From NCBI GenBank assembly GCA_910583795.1, contig CAJTZQ010000036.1, positions 1 through 35,745 on the forward strand: a stretch of DNA of 35,745 nucleotides, in the 5' to 3' direction. This document shows, piece by piece, positions 34,165-35,745 of this stretch. Each line of letters opens with the position of its first letter. Position 1 is the first letter of the stretch. The notes under the pieces were generated by a model that ran no database searches, was not told the DNA's origin, and saw nothing but the letters and a program-made list of their open reading frames with translations. Origin of the DNA: an uncultured Muribaculaceae bacterium. Lineage in GTDB: Bacteria > Bacteroidota > Bacteroidia > Bacteroidales > Muribaculaceae. The position numbers and the translations under genes are program-made.

Positions 34165-35391
34165 TCAACGATGTCCGCGAGAACCGCCGCCACCTGTAGT
34201 ACGTCCACCACCTACAGTTCTGCCGCCTCCAAAACTGCCGCCTCCAGTGCTTCTGCCGGTATTAAATGAGCGATTAGAGTTGTAGTTATAGTTGCGGTTC
34301 GCATTGTTGTTGCGATTATAATTGCTATTGGTATTTCGGTTATAGTTATTATTAGTGTTTCGATTATTCGTTGCACCTCTGTTAACTACATTACCGTTAG
34401 ATCTATTGGTGGTATTACCGCTGTTTACAGCACCTGTTCCAGCTCTTCTATGACCTGATGTTGCTGTGGTGTTGTACTCCCAACGTCCATTATTATTTAC
34501 AACACCCACATGGTTTCCTCCCGGACGGGAAGATATTGAGCCGGGGCGAGTAGATGATGAGCCGGGGCGAGTATTATTTGACCATCCAGCATTGGAAGAA
34601 CCGGGACGACTTACAGAACTACCTGAATTTCCTGAACCCCTATGTGCCAAATTACCACCCGGGCGCGTGTTGCCAGACCACCCCGGACGAGGGCCTACAG
34701 GCCGATTACCATTAGGACGGAAGTCTGCCATAGGAGGACGTGGACCTCCACCCCAACCTGGCCCCCAGGATGGTCCCCAAGCGGGACCCCAACCCCAGGA
34801 TGGACCCCAACCCCATGACGGGCCCCAAGCCCATGAAGGACCCCATGACCAAGAGGGTCCCCAGTTCCAACCCCAGTTCCATGCATACCAAGGATCATAA
34901 AAACCTACATTCCACCCCCATGGACCGACATTGATACCCCAACCGGGATATCCCCACCGGTTCCATGGATAACTCCATGCATAACTATATGGGGCGAATA
35001 CCGGGAGTCCGCTTGCATCAATAACGATGTCTACATTGCCATAAGCATTTGCGAGAACATCACCAAGCATATCGGCATTGTCGACAACAATAGTGGGATT
35101 ATAGTATTTCTGAATCTGCTGTGTATACACAAAGTCTTCGCCATTTTCCGTCCGGCTACCAATTGTGTCTATGGCAGTCGTATAGTATTGCTCTCCCCTT
35201 CTGTTATAAGCATCTACATCCATATCTGCCATGTTTGCGATATAGTTAGACTGTTTCTTTTTCTTTACAGTCTGTGTAGCTGTCTTATCCTTTTTGGGAT
35301 TATAATAGATATCGTCGTCAAAGTAGCTCTGAGCGAGGATTGCCGGAGCTCCTAAAGCCAACATTGTTGCCAGTATAAGTTGATGCTTCAT
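34165..35391 (-). CDS. Secreted low-complexity protein with Trp-Gly-Pro repeats
   Basis: A 408-residue precursor with a clear signal peptide (MKHQLILATMLALGAPAILAQ). Residues 20-150 form an ordinary, mildly acidic domain with no family I can name. Residues ~160-215 are a run of W-G-P-S/A units broken by single Gly, Trp or Tyr residues. The rest is rich in Gly, Arg, Asn, Ser and Pro, with RPG steps and then N-R-N-Y-N tracts, ending in Gly-Gly-Arg blocks. It may be a structural or surface-binding protein of the envelope; this is inferred from composition only. The ATG at 35391 is chosen because the signal peptide starts there and a GAGG lies 13 bases upstream. It is not coupled to the barrel gene downstream. 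Confidence 0.78.
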   Translation of the reverse strand: MKHQLILATMLALGAPAILAQSYFDDDIYYNPKKDKTATQTVKKKKQSNYIANMADMDVDAYNRRGEQYYTTAIDTIGSRTENGEDFVYTQQIQKYYNPTIVVDNADMLGDVLANAYGNVDIVIDASGLPVFAPYSYAWSYPWNRWGYPGWGINVGPWGWNVGFYDPWYAWNWGWNWGPSWSWGPSWAWGPSWGWGPSWGWGPAWGPSWGPGWGGGPRPPMADFRPNGNRPVGPRPGWSGNTRPGGNLAHRGSGNSGSSVSRPGSSNAGWSNNTRPGSSSTRPGSISSRPGGNHVGVVNNNGRWEYNTTATSGHRRAGTGAVNSGNTTNRSNGNVVNRGATNNRNTNNNYNRNTNSNYNRNNNANRNYNYNSNRSFNTGRSTGGGSFGGGRTVGGGRTTGGGGSRGHR

Positions 35392-35728
35392 AATCTTTAC
35401 CTCTTTAATTATCTGAACTGTCAAAAACTACTTATTTACATATCGTTCTTGTTATTCATTTGACAATAGAACGTATGAATAGTTTAATATTAATGACAGA
35501 ACACAATGTTTTATTTAAAATTTAACTATTTTTAAAGTAAATTTACTTTTAGCTTATGTTAATATTTAGAGAAATTTTTCGAGCCAATTTTTAGATTGAG
35601 AGAAAGAGTGGTTCCATGACAACTGAACGAAAGCTTAAGAATTGACCGGAAAAGGCCATAAAGAATTCATAAGGTAAACGTAAAACATACTCTTAGAAAC
35701 TGTTTAAATTTGATTCAATAAAATTTTT
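35392..35728. other. Gene-free stretch at the right side
   Basis: AT-rich, with no open frame worth calling on either strand. It should hold the promoter of the secreted-protein gene (minus strand), though no exact -7 box is seen. It also holds a 16-base perfect palindrome, AAAGTAAATTTACTTT (35534-35549), and a TAAATTTG box at 35705-35712 that points to the right. Confidence 0.5.
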
Positions 35729-35745
35729 ATGGCAGCCAAGTCAAT
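35729..35745 (+). CDS. Possible start of a gene running off the window
   Basis: ATG GCA GCC AAG TCA AT follows an exact TAAATTTG -7 box by 16 bases, which suits a new gene reading M-A-A-K-S. Only five codons are present, so the product cannot be named and the call rests on the promoter and start codon alone. Confidence 0.3.

Noticed and set aside
34466..34900. A 144-codon plus-strand frame rich in Pro, Gly and Asp opposite the Trp-Gly-Pro gene
   Set aside because: It is the antisense of the repeat tract; the signal peptide and start context are on the minus strand.

Overview
The window is a stretch of Bacteroidetes chromosome, most likely order Bacteroidales. Three things point there: promoters of the TAnnTTTG type (the clearest is TTTG-N19-TAATTTTG at 30892-30922), almost no Shine-Dalgarno sequences, and lineage-typical families (DUF4293, THUMP-like methyltransferase, SPOR-tailed amidase, RHS with a DPFG end). 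A family such as Muribaculaceae is possible but cannot be settled from this sequence. Most of the window is ordinary housekeeping DNA; accessory features are confined to the left edge and to 7.6-9.1 kb.

Layout. 1-398: the GC-rich C-terminal end of an RHS protein. 462-1877: a DUF389 membrane protein. 2235-3176: dapA, bracketed by two inverted copies of a ~160-bp palindromic repeat. 3352-7533: dnaG and a NatA/NatB-type ABC exporter, ending in a strong terminator. 7671-9022: a decay island holding an AraC-family gene split by a 161-bp MITE-like element and an aldo/keto reductase remnant. 9130-10509: an amino-acid antiporter. 10684-16255: a three-gene RND efflux operon with 4-base overlaps. 16321-16692: crcB. 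16903-19163: miaA coupled to an unknown membrane protein. 19214-23570: a DPP-IV-like peptidase, proS and a DUF4293 protein. 23790-25979: a TPR protein. 26063-30073: dnaA, an MCE (MlaD-like) lipid-transport protein and a cell-wall amidase. 30334-32180: a DnaQ-like exonuclease and a THUMP-like methyltransferase, divergently transcribed. 32283-35391: an OmpP1/FadL-like barrel and a secreted Trp-Gly-Pro repeat protein. The right edge may hold the first codons of another gene.

How genes work together. The RND operon encodes a complete tripartite pump (lipoprotein adaptor, inner-membrane transporter, outer-membrane channel). dnaG and dnaA serve replication, miaA and proS serve tRNA modification and charging, and dapA feeds lysine and diaminopimelate synthesis. 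The MCE protein and amidase lie eight bases apart and are both envelope genes.

Most unusual signals: a family of intergenic palindromic repeats whose hairpin end sits against stop codons (three long copies plus one solo hairpin), and a Tc1/mariner-like MITE with TA duplication that splits the AraC gene. Removing the MITE plus one TA restores a 268-codon frame by coordinate arithmetic. Smaller cis elements worth testing include an 18-bp inverted repeat before dapA, three ATTGTGCA motifs before dnaA and a palindrome over the proS promoter. No rRNA, tRNA, CRISPR array or intact transposase gene was found.
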